Positions 1-12,185 of a DNA stretch of 64,000 nt are shown here, piece by piece. The stretch is taken from positions 992,001-1,056,000 of the forward strand of contig CM031563.1 of the NCBI GenBank assembly GCA_018466975.1, in the 5' to 3' direction. The notes beneath the pieces are model-generated. The model was not told the origin of the DNA and did not search any database. It worked only from the letters and a program-made list of their open reading frames with translations. How positions within the stretch are numbered: position 1 is the stretch's first letter; the number at the start of each line of letters is the position of its first letter. Source of the stretch: Sparassis latifolia. Taxonomy: Eukaryota; Basidiomycota; Agaricomycetes; Polyporales; Sparassidaceae. A program made the position numbers and the translations under genes.

Positions 1-52
1 GACTTAAAACCGTGATGGGTTTCCCGCGCGAGTTCGAATCTCGTCACTGTCA
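1..52 (+). tRNA. 3' part of a type II tRNA, probably tRNA-Leu
   Basis: The window opens inside a tRNA gene. A perfect T arm is visible: stem 28-32 pairs with 40-44 around a TTCGAAT loop at 33-39. It is followed by a 7-base acceptor strand (45-51) and an A discriminator at 52. A GGG-TTT-CCC hairpin just before the T arm looks like the long variable arm of Leu or Ser tRNAs, and the A discriminator favours Leu. The first bases could be an anticodon loop reading TAA (Leu), but the flanking stem does not pair well, so an intron may end here and the anticodon is uncertain. The gene lies about 100 bases upstream of SLU7. Confidence 0.65.
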
Positions 53-153
53 TAGGGTATCGTCGTTAAAGTTTTCTCACGTGAAAGGAAATATCCTTTT
101 TAGCTTACTGAGCTTCTCCCAAGTGCGCGCTTGGTGTCTCTTCCTCACTAGCC

Positions 154-2084
154 ATGGCTTCCGCATCAGGTTTGTTGCATCCTCTGTATACATGTTCATG
201 CGGTTAACCCTATTTCTCAGCAACTGGAAAGCTTTCGCGTGAAGAGTTCCGTCGGCAAAAGGATCTCGATGCTGCTCGCAAAGCAGGTACAGCACCGGCT
301 GCCCTCGATGAGGAGGGCAAAGCTATCAATCCTCACATCCCTCGTGCGTAGCTCCTCCATCTCTTGTTCTGCAGTTATTCACCCGTGTCACAGAATACAT
401 CGCCCAAGTACCATGGTACCTCGACACTGGCGCGCCCACCCTCAGCCACCAGCGTATGCTAGACTATGACCGCTCCGCCGACAAGTTCGACAACTGGTAC
501 GAACGCGGCGCCAAGGCCGGTCCTGCTGCGAAGAAGTACCGCAAGGGTGCGTGCGAGAACTGCGGGGCCATGACCCACAAGAAGCAGGATTGCCTCGAGA
601 GGCCCCGCCGTCGCGGCGCCAAGTTCACGAACAAGAACATCTTGCCGGACGAGGTCGTCCAGGACGTTGCCACCGGGTATGACGCGAAGCGCGACAGGTG
701 GAACGGGTACGACCCCGAGGAGCACAAGCATGTGTACGAGGAGTACGCCGCCGTCGAGGCTGCGCGGCAGAAGCTGCGCGAGGAGCAGATTGATAAGCAG
801 ACGACGACTGACTTGGCTGCCGTTCGCAAGGTCGCTCATGCTGTCAAGGAGAAGGGGGAGGACCAGGACGACGACTTTGGGAGCAGCAGCGAGGAGGACG
901 AGGATCAGGACAAGTATGCGGAGGCGGCGGACGCGGTTGGGCAGAAGCTTGACACGAAGACCCGTATCACCGTGCGGAACCTACGCATTCGGGAGGACAC
1001 TGCGAAGTATCTCATCAACTTGGATCCTGAGAGTGCATACTACGACCCAAAAACCCGTGCAATGCGTGACAACCCGCTCAAGAACGTTCCTCCGGAAGAG
1101 GTGAGTGAGCTCAGTGATTATCCTTGAACTTATTTCCGATGCTCTCTTCAGGCGATATTTGCTGGAGACAACTTTCTCCGTTCCTCGGGTGAAGCACCCG
1201 AGGTCCAGCAACTGCAGCTCTTTGCATGGACCGCCGCCGCACGGGGCAATGATGTGCACATGAATGCGAACCCAACTCAGGGCCAGCTGCTCCACCAGGA
1301 GTTCCAGCAGAAGAAGGAGCAGCTCAAGGACCTGACGAAAGACAGCATTCTGAGCAAGTATGGCGGAGAGGAGTACCTCGAGAAGGCGCCCAAGGAGCTG
1401 CTGCAGGGCCAGACGGAGGAGTACCTCGAGTTTTCGCGGACGGGCCAGGTCATCAAGGGCAAGGAGCGGACCTTGGCGCGTTCGAAGTATGCCGAGGATG
1501 GTGCGTATTTTCTATCTCGGTTTGCATTTATAGACATTAACTGGCTCGGTAGTCTATGTGAACAACCATACAGAAATATGGGGCTCTTGGTACGATCAAA
1601 CATCGGGACAGTGGGGATATGGCTGCTGTCATTCCTCCGTCCACCTTTCCTACTGCACTGGCCAAGCAGGTATCGAAGCAGCGCGAGCATCGAGTGCGAT
1701 GAACCTCCTTGCATCGGCGACGTCAAATTCGGCTTCGCCGCCGCCGCCTGAGCCAGTACAAGACGATCGAATAGAGGATCGCAAGAAGAAGGCGGAGGAG
1801 CTGTTCTCGAAGAAGCGGCTGGGAGAGGGCGAGGTTTCACTGGACAAGGACCGGCTGGCGCAGGCGATCGGCGAGGAGAGGAAGCGGAAGGCGCGCGGGG
1901 AGGATGGAGACGACCGGTATGGGAAGCGGCAGAAGGGTGGGGAGGTTACTCAGGAGGAGCTTGGTATGTCGTTCTTCGCTCTGACATCTGCGCTGGGTAC
2001 TGATTCTTTGCTGCAGAGGCGTACCGGATGCACCGGCGGATGACTGAGGACCCGATGGCGAATTATGTGGACACAGAGGACTAG
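154..2084 (+). CDS. SLU7: Pre-mRNA-splicing factor SLU7
   Basis: SLU7 is a nuclear factor of the second catalytic step of splicing, needed for 3' splice site choice. Six exons give about 557 residues, close to the family's usual length. Introns are near 170-220, 344-393, 1101-1151, 1501-1552 and 1964-2016. The N-terminus contains [10 protein letters not shown] and NPHIPQYIAQ-PWYL, typical of the family. A CCHC zinc knuckle ([14 protein letters not shown]) follows, then a long conserved region through [25 protein letters not shown] and the [12 protein letters not shown] block. The tail is lysine- and arginine-rich and ends in [11 protein letters not shown]. The start at 154 lies in a short first exon whose donor restores the [11 protein letters not shown] frame. 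The upstream tRNA is very close, so the promoter must be short. Confidence 0.95.
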
Positions 2085-2363
2085 TGCGCTCATGCTGTAT
2101 TCTGTAGTAGTCTGAATTCTATCCCTCTCGTGCTCTGTCCGACGAGAAACATACTCGAACACTTGTCTTGTCTTGGCTCGCCATCACGGTGCACACGTGG
2201 GAGCCTCGCGTCCGAGTTGGAAATATTGAGTTGGTCTTCATCGCCTGCGACATCCTCCTCGTTGACCTCGAGTCGCCGAATCCGAGCCAAGCAGCGAGCT
2301 AGTCGCCTGCTTGCAGCTGGAGACACCTTCTCCTTGATGCCCGCATGATCTCGAAAGACTGCT

Positions 2364-3636
2364 ATGCCGATAACGACAGCCCCTCCGCTCCTTGTAGCTC
2401 TCGGCGCACGCATCTTTCTCAACGCCTTCATCTTCCAACCACACCAGCTCCCCACCGCCTCCGACTGCCTCCTCAATGGCCTCTTCCAGGGCGTCCTCCT
2501 CTACCATGCCCTCACCGAGCTCCCGCAGCTCACCCTCCTCGTCGCCGCCGGTATCGGCGGCAAGCTCGTCTTCGACTTCCTCAGCGACTCCGACGTCATG
2601 CGCTGCCTCTGCACGGTCGTAGGCGTTGCCCTCGGTGTCCTGGGCACCGACATGCTATCGCGCGTGTTCGAAAATGGTGCGTACGCCCCCAAGAGCGCCC
2701 CTACACCGAACAGCAGCACCCGAGTGCGGGACACACACGAGCCCGCAAGACGCCTCCGCCTGGTGTCCTTCGAGCGCAGCACGCAGGACCGCGCACGCCA
2801 CGGACACTGGCACGGCAATGGCAACGGGAATGGGAATGGGAACGGGAACGGGAACGGGAACGGGCACCGCGAGCGGCATTCGCGCCCAGTTGAGGTACGG
2901 CCGCTCACCCCCGCACTCACCTATGCAAGTACCGCCCCGTCGATATCGCTGGAGTCGGTCCCCTCATCTATCGACCCCGAGAACAAGATGACCCCGCAGG
3001 AGCGCGCTATCGCCGTCCTGCGCGCCCGCGCGAGCCTCGCCGACTCGGAACGCCGCCGTTTCAAAGAGGAGCGCAAGTGGGCGCTGAGCCAGGGAAACAC
3101 GGCGCGCGCGAGCCAACTTGCGTGGCAGGTTAAGCGGTACGCCGCGCTCATGGAGAGCTTCCACCGCGAAGCCGACGCGAAGCTTGTTGAAGGTATGTGG
3201 GCCGCGCAGTCATCGGCCCCATCACCCTCGGAGAGCACTCATTTTCTGTTGTGAATGATAGCTGCGCGTTTAACCGGCCAACGGTCATCTGTCCCATTTC
3301 CGGGAAATGGAAATTCCTCTCATCGTCGCGCCTCGCAATCGCGACATCGGACAACATCCTCCTCTAACCCAGCACCTGCGCCCGCTGCTGAACCTGCCGA
3401 GCGCGCACCTCTTGTTAGCGTTACAGTGGGCACGACACGCTCTCGGAAACGAAGCTCCGGGGCATCCACTTTGCGGCCTGCCATCCGTGTGCAGGGAAGA
3501 GAGTACGTCCAAGTCCTTGTTTCCTTCCCTTTCAGCTACAGAATTTCAATTCTGTTCGTTCCTCTCACTCGTTTGTATATCAGGAAACTCACTCTATTAC
3601 ATCTTTTCTTCTTGCAGTATCAATGTAACCCGTTGA
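2364..3636 (+). CDS. DUF1771-like protein with hydrophobic N-terminus and Gly-Asn repeat
   Basis: Function is unknown. The N-terminal 100 residues hold three hydrophobic stretches (near residues 6-22, 37-68 and 75-95), suggesting membrane association. A low-complexity linker with an alternating Gly-Asn tract follows. Residues about 210-275 (AIAVLRARASL...RRRFKEE...GNTARASQL...FHREADAKLVE) match the helical DUF1771 pattern often found beside Smr domains, but no Smr domain follows. A first intron begins after KLVE (about 3193) and ends at about 3261. A second, from about 3502 to 3617, gives a short end reading VQGRDINVTR then TGA. Retaining the second intron, or using an earlier acceptor, gives other C-termini. 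The DUF1771 resemblance is by eye. Confidence 0.6.
2814..2864 (+). repeat. Coding GGGAAC-type microsatellite
   Basis: A run of six-base units (GGGAAC, GGGAAT, GGCAAC variants) encodes about eight alternating Gly-Asn pairs in the DUF1771-like protein. The unit length is a multiple of three, so expansion or contraction keeps the frame. A length polymorphism between strains is likely. Confidence 0.85.
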
Positions 3637-4429
3637 TTATATCTCGACGACGACCATTGTAAAAGCCGTGCATCAATCAATATCCTCACGACAAAGTGTT
3701 ACATATTCGAGAGCAAGTGGAGTCAGTCGAGGTACGCGCGTACGATGGGATAGCACCTAGAGTGGATTGGCCGGCCGTGTGGGGGTCGAAGTTTAGCTTT
3801 TGGACATGCGCGTTATCCGGCGCCGGATGTGGCCCTAGTGGATCGCGTGCGTCCAGTCGTCAGTCTCGCATTGGCTTCTCCTGGAGACATAGAACGCGTC
3901 GGGAAGGGTGTTGCTTTGTTTGAATGCAGTTGGCTGTGTTGGGAACTCCTACGGTACAGTGTCTCGAAGGACAGAGTTGCGAATGGTTTGCCATGTATAT
4001 AGGGAAATGCATGCACACTGGATGTGAGTGTAAGCACGGTGGGTCTCTGTTGTATTACTATGATCTACACAGGATGGATGTATGTGTATTGCGGGCGCGC
4101 TACTGATGCAGACGCATATGAAAACAATGATCAGGAGTCAATTCGACACTGCAGATGCAAAAAAAGGAATCGATATACACAACAAGCATGGGGACAGAAC
4201 ATAATGTGATGCGGCGTATGGACACTTGCGAGAAGATGAGAGGAGAGCGCACGATAACGAGGAGCGAGCGTGCTAGCCAGCGTCCGGTATGATTGTGGTA
4301 TAACCTGGGCAGCAGCGGCTCGAGTGTCCAATCACCAACCAACTCGGTGGTGGACGAACAATAATACAGTCGGAGGCAAGACGGCAGACAATAGACTGAG
4401 GAGAGAGGTGGCAGAAGATAGGACGCTCG
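3637..4429. other. Convergent 3' intergenic region
   Basis: This stretch lies between the ends of the plus-strand DUF1771-like gene and minus-strand CHD1. It must hold both 3' untranslated regions. I see short reading frames only, with no domain, repeat or RNA gene I can support. Confidence 0.5.
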
Positions 4430-7400
4430 TCACCGGTACTTCCCATTTGTATGCGACGAGACTGTTGAAGCTGAGGGGAGCGACGCGCCGCTGCTGCGAG
4501 CGCCACTGGCGCTGGTGCTGACTCGAGGCTTCTTGGGTGCGCTGGGACCATCCATCGAGGATGCTCGGGGAGCACCCTCTTTGATCACCATCTTTGCATG
4601 TATCTCTTCCAACTTGGTCGCTTTCACCCTCTTAGGCCAGAAGAACGTGACGAATCTGACCAACAGAGTGAGACACGGAACAATTATGGAGAAGTGACGC
4701 GAACTTACGTCCACAGATGTCTGCGCCATCGATCTCGATCTTCCCCAGCTGCATGCTTCTGAGCAAGTATCGACTCTATGCGCTTGCCAATGGCAGCAAG
4801 CGACTCTTTAAGTATGGCAACCTTATCGTCTCTCGGGATGTCGCTGCCAGACAACTTCAAGTTTTTCTGCTAAGATAATCAGTTTTGCTTCTCAATTCGA
4901 CGATGATCTCCTACTAACAAGCTGTCTCTTCACGGGGCGTAGCAACTCCTTCGTCGCATCCTCATCCATGGACGGACTGAAAGAGATAATGTTAGACTCC
5001 GAATCATAATCAAAGTAAATGAACATACCACTCGTCTGAAGACTCCGAATCGGTGAACGTGGGCGTTGGCCGCCGTTTCCGTCTCTTCGTGCTCCCTTCA
5101 TCGATCGACGCAACAGCCTCGCTCTCCGCACGCCGTTTCAAGCCATGAGTGTACGTAGCAGACACGGGAAGAGGCGGCGGAGATACCGACAAGTGCACGC
5201 TATGGGCGCCCGCACGATTTACCTTCATCTCTACCGCACGGATTTTCTCAACCCACTCTCGGAGCTGGCTCAGCAGGAAGTCACCTCGACGGACGAGGTG
5301 GATGGCATTCGGGATGGGCTTGCTCGCCGTATCCTCACCCTTCTTGCCTTCCTCGAGGAAGAACTTCCCCTCAAGGCCAAGTTTCGGATCCTTCGCCATC
5401 GTTTCCCAGTTGCCAAAGCCGTAGAGGTACGCACCGACCAGGAGCATCGAGTCATCCTGAGGGCCCCATCGACCTGACCAATTAAGGGTTGGCCGGATGT
5501 TCTCCATGGGTAATGACCAGTTGTAGACGTCATCGCTCAAGGGATCCAAGCACTGGAACAGAATCTGCAAGTCGCGATGACGGGAGAGGACTGTCTCTGC
5601 ATTGATGTTGCCGACGTTCTGATAAGTGACCAGAACAGCCTTGCTCTTCTGTGCGTTGGTCAATGTTTCGCCGGCCTCGATGCGGGCTCGCTTCTCCGCT
5701 TCGTTCTCCTTAACTGCTCTCTCACACAGTGCGATGATGTCTCTAGCGGTGTCCTTCAACAAATCTGTGTTCTTGTCTTGCAACTTGGCTTCCGTGACCT
5801 AGCAGTTCCACCTTAGTCGACCTGGGCGAATACAGATGAATGATGGAGGCCACTCACAATGATATCGAACCTCTGTTCCATGTCTCCCCACCGCTGCAAG
5901 CTGCGGATCAGTACACGAACATCCCGCTCCTTCAGCTCCATCGCCTTCTGGGCACCGGTCTTGCGTTGTGGAGCCGCGTTCTTCGCCTTCTTAGCCGGTG
6001 GCGCGTGGCTAGGGTGTTCCATGTCCATACCCTCGTAGGAGACCGCAGCATGTGTACGCTTCCGGTCTTTTGCCTGAACAGCAATCTCCTCCACCTTCCG
6101 CTGATCCTCTGCGCGCTCGAATCGCTGCCGCTCCTCCAGCGGGATGATGTCTTCCCAATTCATGTCGTTCTTCACGTCGCTGACATTCGCGAACTGGGCC
6201 AGGAAGCCCTCGCCGCCGAGAGATGCGCTCTCACCGGTGGCATCCATCGTCTCGTGGTGCTCCGCGCGGTTCAGTATATCGTCCAGATCCATCTCGTCTA
6301 GCTTCTTGTTCTGCTGGTTGTCATCTTTGTCGAAACTGCCACGGACGATAAGCAGCAAGACGGGGCGAGAACAAAGGCGGACATACATCTTCTGCGCACC
6401 ATACTTCAACACGGCGTGGAGCTCGTCCTTACTTAAGTCGTTGGTCTTCCCCGTGTCTTTTGTCTGGATATTCGCCTTCGAGCTTAGGTGCGCTTGGGTC
6501 GTGTCCATCTGGTTGATGACTGTGTACGGTCAGTCGTCATCGCGTGAGGCGAAGATGCGGGTAGAATCCGCATGGCACGACCACTCACTAGCATATTCTA
6601 ACACCATCTTCTTCTTGGCACGCTCGAGGACATCCTCCTCCATGGTGTCCTTGCTCACGAACCTGTAAACGCTGACATGCGACTTCTGCCCGATACGATG
6701 CGCACGTGCCATCGCCTGCAGGTCGTTCTGTGGATTCCAGTCGCTCTGTGGAGTGGGGGATTAGCAACGTGTTGCGCGTGTCGAACAGGCTGCAACAACT
6801 GCGCGCCACAGGGGCGTCACTCACATCAAAGATGATCACAGTGTTGGCCGTCTCTAGGTTGATGCCCAACCCTCCAGCGCGCGTCGACAACAGGAACGCA
6901 AAGTCAGGCGAACCAGGCGCGTTAAAGTGTGCGATCGACTTCTTCCGCGCATCGGACGAAACCATCCCGTCCAGGCGCTGGTGCTGGTATCCTCGGAGAC
7001 TCATGTAGTCGCTAAGGATGTCCAGCATCCGAACCATCTGGCTGAAGATAAGGACCCTATGACCGTCTGCGCGCAGACGCGCTAGTAGCTTGTCGAGAAG
7101 CACCATCTTCCCGCTATTCATCACAAGTCCTTTCAGTGTCTCTTCGGAATTGTCTGTGCGCGTCTCGGCACCGTCAAAGAGATACGGGTGGTTAGCCGCT
7201 TTCTTCAGCTCCATAGCTAAATACAATGTGAGCCTTGAAATGTTAGAACAGCATTGGAAGGCAAGCCTCACCGATGTTGAGCAGACTGATGTTGTTATTG
7301 CCGTTCGAGCTCTTGACCAACCCTTGGAAGTTCTAAAGAAGACGCATTAAAGCACGTCATGCGACGATCACCCACAATTGACAGACCTTCGTGAGAATGT

Positions 7401-9783
7401 TCTTGTAGAAGTGCGTCTGCAGGGCACTCATCTCGACACGCAGAATGCGCTCGCTCTTGGTTGGTAGAGACGTCAACACGTCGCGCTTCAGGCGGCGCAA
7501 CATGAGCGCCTCCAGCTGCTTGTGCAGCTCCTTGATCTTCTCTTCGTGGTCGACATCAGTAAGGTCGAACTCGTTGGTGAGCTGGACTGCGAACAAGAAC
7601 TATGATGTCAGCAATGTCGATGAATGAGTCCGCACGCGACTCACATTTCTCGGGCATGAGGAAGTGCATGAGCGAGAGAAGTTCTGATCGGAGTCACAGA
7701 TGGAGGTCAGATGTGAAACGAGTAGCATGACGCGATGAAAGGCAAGCACAGACCCTTAACGTTGTTCTGTAGCGGCGTGCCCGTGATGAGCAGCTTCGAG
7801 GCGGCGGAAAACGATGAGAGCGCCTCGTACAGCTGGCTTTCTGAGTTCTTCAGGCGATGTGCCTAGAACGCCCAAGACTGGTCAGCGTGTGCGCACTTGC
7901 GAGGTGGAGGTACCCGATACTTGCCTCGTCGACAGCCAGAACCTGCCACTTGATGTCACCGAGCCCCTTCGAGTCCCGCAGTGTGATCTCATACGTCGTG
8001 AGCAGAACGTTCATCTTGAGCTTCTTGTTAGACGCGCCGAACTCGTAATTCCGGATCACGTCCCGCGAAGCTGCTGTGCCGATGTATGTGATCACGTTTA
8101 GGTCCGGTGCCCATGTTGCAAACTGCAACTGCCACGCAGTGATGGTGGAGAGAGGGACGATAACGAGGAATGGGCCGTACTGACGCAGCTCGTGGAAGAG
8201 ATATGAGAGGAAAGCGACAGTCTGGACGGTCTGGAAAGCAACGAGATCGTCAACACCCTTGGACACAGAACACGAGAATCATGATATAAACCTTTCCAAG
8301 ACCCATCTCGTCGGCGAGGATACCGTTCTCACCCTTGCTCCACAGGTAGGCCAGCCAATTGAGCCCAGTAAGCTGGAAATCTTTTAGCTCGCCACCTGTC
8401 ACAGCGAGGTACTCCGGGTCCTCTTTGATCTTCTTGAATGTTGGTCGTTGGTACCTGGAATGGACAGCACTCTTGAAGGGAAACTTCGCCTCGAGTTCCC
8501 TACGCCTGTACGCGTCGATCTGTTCCTTCGCAATGGGCCTGATCTCCTCCAGCGTTTCCCAGGTACAGTGCTCATAGTTTAGAATGTTCCACTTGCAGAA
8601 GTATTCTGTCTGCTTCGTGTCCGTCTCGCGGTGGGCGATGATTCGTTCTATAGTCTTGTAAGTCTCAAACTCCTCCTTCTCGCGCTCCTTGTCCAGGAGA
8701 AGCACTTCCTTGTCCTCCTGGGAGAGGTCAGGAGAGGCAAGGCGTTCTTGATACACCTTCCACTGCTTGATATAATTGTCTACGCGCTTTAGGCCTCGGA
8801 AACGCTTCAAAAACTCGTATGTCTCGTCGGTGTTGTGTAAATGCGAGAAATTCTTCCACTTAATGTGGAATCGCTGAAGAGGCTGTAAGACCGAACTCCC
8901 AAGAATTAACACGATGTAACATACGATGTTGCTATACCAGTTGTCTTCGGGATCACCTTCGTGCCCTTCGTCTCTGGTGTGTCCAAGGACGGACTCGATC
9001 TCGTCCTCCTCCTTGAAGGTGGCCGTGGCGTCAACGTAGGTGCCAGGATCAACGTCATCCTCGAACTGCTCGAAGTCTTGAAAGTCATCGACGTAGTTGG
9101 GAGTCTTGCCATTACGAGACGATACGCGGAGTTCGTCTGCAGTTAGACGAGGCTTCTTCTTTTTCTTTGAGCGAGAGCCATAATCCGAGTCGGAGTCCGA
9201 AGCAGAGTGGCGGGCCACCACTGAGCACGAGGAGGATGAGCGCCAACAAAGGAGGACGAGGGAAAGACATACCTCTTGGCTTCGAGGGAGCTTTCTTCTT
9301 CTTCTTGGGTGCCTTCTTCTTTGAAGACGAGGCACCGTACTCCTCGTCGGCGTACGACGCGTCCTCGTCTTCGTTGTCGGCATCGTCATCGGGGTCATCT
9401 TCATAACCCTGCGAGACGTCGGGGTGATGAGTGGCGACGACGAATGAGAACAGTGGTGGCCCACTCACCGAGTCATCTTCGTCCTTGACCTGCACAACGA
9501 TGGTGGCGGTGAGCAAGGGGAGGGGGTGAGAGAAGAGAAAGAGACGTACGGCACGCTTGGCGAGGTAAGATGAGGACGCACTTGCATTTTTGTTGGAAAG
9601 GTGGAGAGCATCGTCGACATCGACCTCCTCGCCGTCTGCGTCAGCGTCGGGAAGTCTCTGGACGTCGATGTCAGAGTCCATCTGCATGGTGCTGTCGGTG
9701 TCGCTGTGGGCGCCGTTGAGGGCGGGAGAGGGAAGTGGGGACATGGTGTGGAAGTCGTCGTCGTCGACGGCGACGGAGAGCAT
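4430..9783 (-). CDS. CHD1: Chromodomain-helicase-DNA-binding protein 1 (CHD1)
   Basis: CHD1 is an ATP-dependent nucleosome remodeller that spaces nucleosomes in transcribed genes. Reading from 9783 down: an acidic, lysine-rich N-terminus; tandem chromodomains ([20 protein letters not shown], then [15 protein letters not shown]); a SNF2 ATPase with Walker A DEMGLGK, the DEA-H box split by an intron, [20 protein letters not shown], the helicase C block [19 protein letters not shown] and the arginine-finger block ARAHRIGQ. The SANT/SLIDE region follows ([20 protein letters not shown]), and then the CHD1-specific C-terminal helical domain ([20 protein letters not shown]). Many introns of about 50-90 bases interrupt it. 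I chose ATG 9783 ([10 protein letters not shown]). An in-frame ATG at 9909 would add 42 low-complexity residues. The gene is the longest in the window and looks intact. Confidence 0.95.
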
Positions 9784-10677
9784 GGGAGAGGGAGAGGATG
9801 ATGGGTGGGGAGAGAGGGCGTTGTTTAGGGCCACGAGCGCCAGAGCCGACAGCCCAGCTCGGACTCGGTTCGCACGCGTGCGCCGGGCCACCATCGCAGA
9901 GCTCGTCACTGCCCGTGGCGGCGAACTCCGACAGTCCGCGCGACCGTCATCTTATCTCCTCCGTCCTTGTTTTCCCCTCTCTCCTCTTCTCCTCTCTCTC
10001 CTCCTCGTCTTCCCCTTCTCCGTCCCCTTTCTGCCCATCGCCGTGCTCGCCGGCGACCGCGACCATCAGCCATCACCCTCGCAGGTGCCACCCGTGGGAC
10101 GCCCGGCTCACGCTGTGCCCTTGGCGGCCCGCGTGGCCCACATCCTGCGCGGCACTCGGCAGACCATTCTCGAGCGGTCGTCGCCGCTGCCAGCGCCGGC
10201 AACACAATTGTCAATCCCTTCGTCGCCGTCACGCAAGTCACGCGCTTCGTCACCCCCGCTCTTCCCAGCACAACCCTAGCCTGCCTAGATCCCATGTCCA
10301 CTCGCTCGCTCCCCCGCTCCTCCCCCCTTATCGCGGCTCACGCTCCACAGCCGCGCCCAGGGCATCGAAGCCGATGAATTGTCACGATAAAGTCACCCCC
10401 ACGTTTTCCCGAGGCTGCGCACACCATGCCCATCGATACCGGAAGAAGGCCAGGCCCCGGCGGCGGTTGAGGTGCCCGTGGATGAAGTTCCCAGGCACTG
10501 GCGGCGAGCATACGGAAGCATGCGCGCCCGTTGATGGTGGCAGATTGCGCTAGTGAGTAGAGCTTCCGTGCCGCTCGAGCGCCTTCTGCGCCAGGCATTG
10601 CACAGTCTAACACATTACGTCTTGCCGTGCGCATTGCCCTGCCAGCGTTCGACGTCCTCTTCCGCTTCTGGTTGCAT
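9784..10677. other. Upstream region of CHD1, no gene seen
   Basis: Strongly pyrimidine-rich on the plus strand from 9950 to 10060 (runs of CTCTCTCCTCC type), a composition common near fungal promoters. Open frames across it on both strands have no recognisable domains and look like compositional artefacts. Confidence 0.4.
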
Positions 10678-11323
10678 CATCAAACGGCGATGCAGGGTGG
10701 TATCTGTCAATCATTGCTGGACAATCCACCATGCAGAATAAAGTGAAGCTACGTGAGTACAATTATCTACCGAAAGTCCTCCGTAGTACTGTGAGTAGAT
10801 CAGTATATGCAGCAACTAATATATGAATCGCGATCGTGGTCCCATACAGATGCAGAAAAGATGCGACGTCTGCTCGGACAGACTAATAGCGACGGTAAGG
10901 CTGTTGACAGCGGGTGAAAGGCGCTCTGTGATTGATAGACTCCGACGAGCACAGGCTCAACGGGTTGCTCGCAATGCAGTACCACACGAACGCGATGAGT
11001 ACCACTCCCCGCAATGATGTATGGCAGGTACCGCTTGACCACGCTTACGCCCGAGCTGCCCTGCGCCCCTAGCGTGGGCATTAGTTGATGTACGGGCAAT
11101 AGACGTGGAAGGATGGACGAGGTTGGTCAACATGTATGCGGTTCACACCGATCACGTCTACGCGTGAGCATGTACTTGCGATACGCACGGAATGCCTTGC
11201 CAGGGCATGTCCATAGTTGGACGTACGACGCAGTGGTGAATGGGTACGCGCCAACACGACCGTGCTCCGTTGGCATTCCGTCCACAAAGTTGCCGAAGTT
11301 GATCAGCAGATTGGGAAAGAAAC
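10678..11323 (-). pseudogene. Truncated, rearranged copy of the neighbouring aspartic protease 3' end
   Basis: This block is clearly similar to 11964-12816, the 3' flank and C-terminal exons of the protease at 12186-13982. The first 240 bases align almost end to end: GATGCAGGGTGGTATCTGTC and AAAAGATGCGACGTCTGCTC are shared. After that the copy has lost segments, and the piece matching TCCGTCCACAAAGT lies out of order. The part encoding the transmembrane anchor is frame-broken, and the peptidase core is absent. It therefore cannot encode a protease. The direction matches the parent, which suggests a tandem duplication followed by decay. The boundaries come from visual alignment. Confidence 0.75.
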
Positions 11324-11402
11324 AGATAAATCGCAGCCACCACTGTCCACATTACGGAATAGGCCACTGGCATTGCACAGCACGCTGGCATATGCATGCC
11401 TA

Positions 11403-11941
11403 CTAAACAAGATAATACCACTTCGGGTCCTCTTCCATCTTCATTGCCTTCTTCACCCTTTGCACAAGATCCTCATCTGGCTTCTTCCGCTTGCGTGAAC
11501 AGTTGTCGGCAAACACCACCCCCACCGTCAAGTTGCCCTTCGTACTGAGGTTCCGGAAGCATTCATTCGGAACATCCCAAGTATTCATTAGGTAGAAGCG
11601 AAACCTGAAGTAGGTGTTGACAAGATTTGAGAGCGTTACGTCCGGGAAATCAAGTTCCCTGGCAAGTGGGGCGAGGATGGCCCAGTTGAAAGCGTATCCA
11701 TATGCGCGAGGAAGTCTGCGCTTCCTGGGGCGGGAGACTGGCTGTACAGTGGTTTCCTAGTCAATATCTCAGTTACACGAGCAACATGATAGAACCGGTG
11801 TGCCCTCACCGACATGGTTCACTGTATTGATGGTTGTACCTTGTTCTGAGCGAGCCACTCTTGAAGCGCTCCATGTGACATCATGCGCAAGAACTGTATA
11901 ACGGCGAGCTCATCCACAACAGCCTTGTTGCCAGACTCCAT
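11403..11941 (-). CDS. Small unrecognised protein, two exons
   Basis: I do not recognise this family. Exon 1 (11941-11840) starts at an ATG giving MESGNKAVVDELAVIQFLRM and ends AQNK. A clean GT...AG intron (11839-11757) joins in frame to exon 2 (11756-11403), giving about 150 residues in all. The middle reads RAYGYAFNWAILAPLARELD, then LSNLVNTYFRFRFYLMNTWD. The tail is basic and ends MEEDPKWYYLV. No signal peptide or membrane segment is visible. Codon choice and the in-frame splice argue that it is, or recently was, a real gene. It sits exactly between the two halves of the protease duplication, so it may have been captured or inserted there. It could also be a degraded fragment of a larger gene. 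Confidence 0.55.
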
Positions 11942-12185
11942 GCATAGAGGGTCACCGTAGTGACATCAAACAGCGATGCAGGGTGGTATCTGTCAACCAT
12001 TGCCGGACAATCCACCATGCAGAATAAAGTGAAGCTATGTGAGTACAATAATTTATCTACCGAAAGTCCTCTGTAGTACTGTGAGTAAATCAGTATATGC
12101 AGCAACTAATATAAGAATCCCGATATGCATGGTCCCATGTGGATCCATGTGGATCCAGAAAAGATGCGACGTCTGCTCGGACAAA

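Noticed and set aside
9735..10553. 272-residue plus-strand frame upstream of CHD1
   Set aside because: Rich in Ser/Pro/Arg from pyrimidine runs; overlaps the CHD1 start region and shows no domain.
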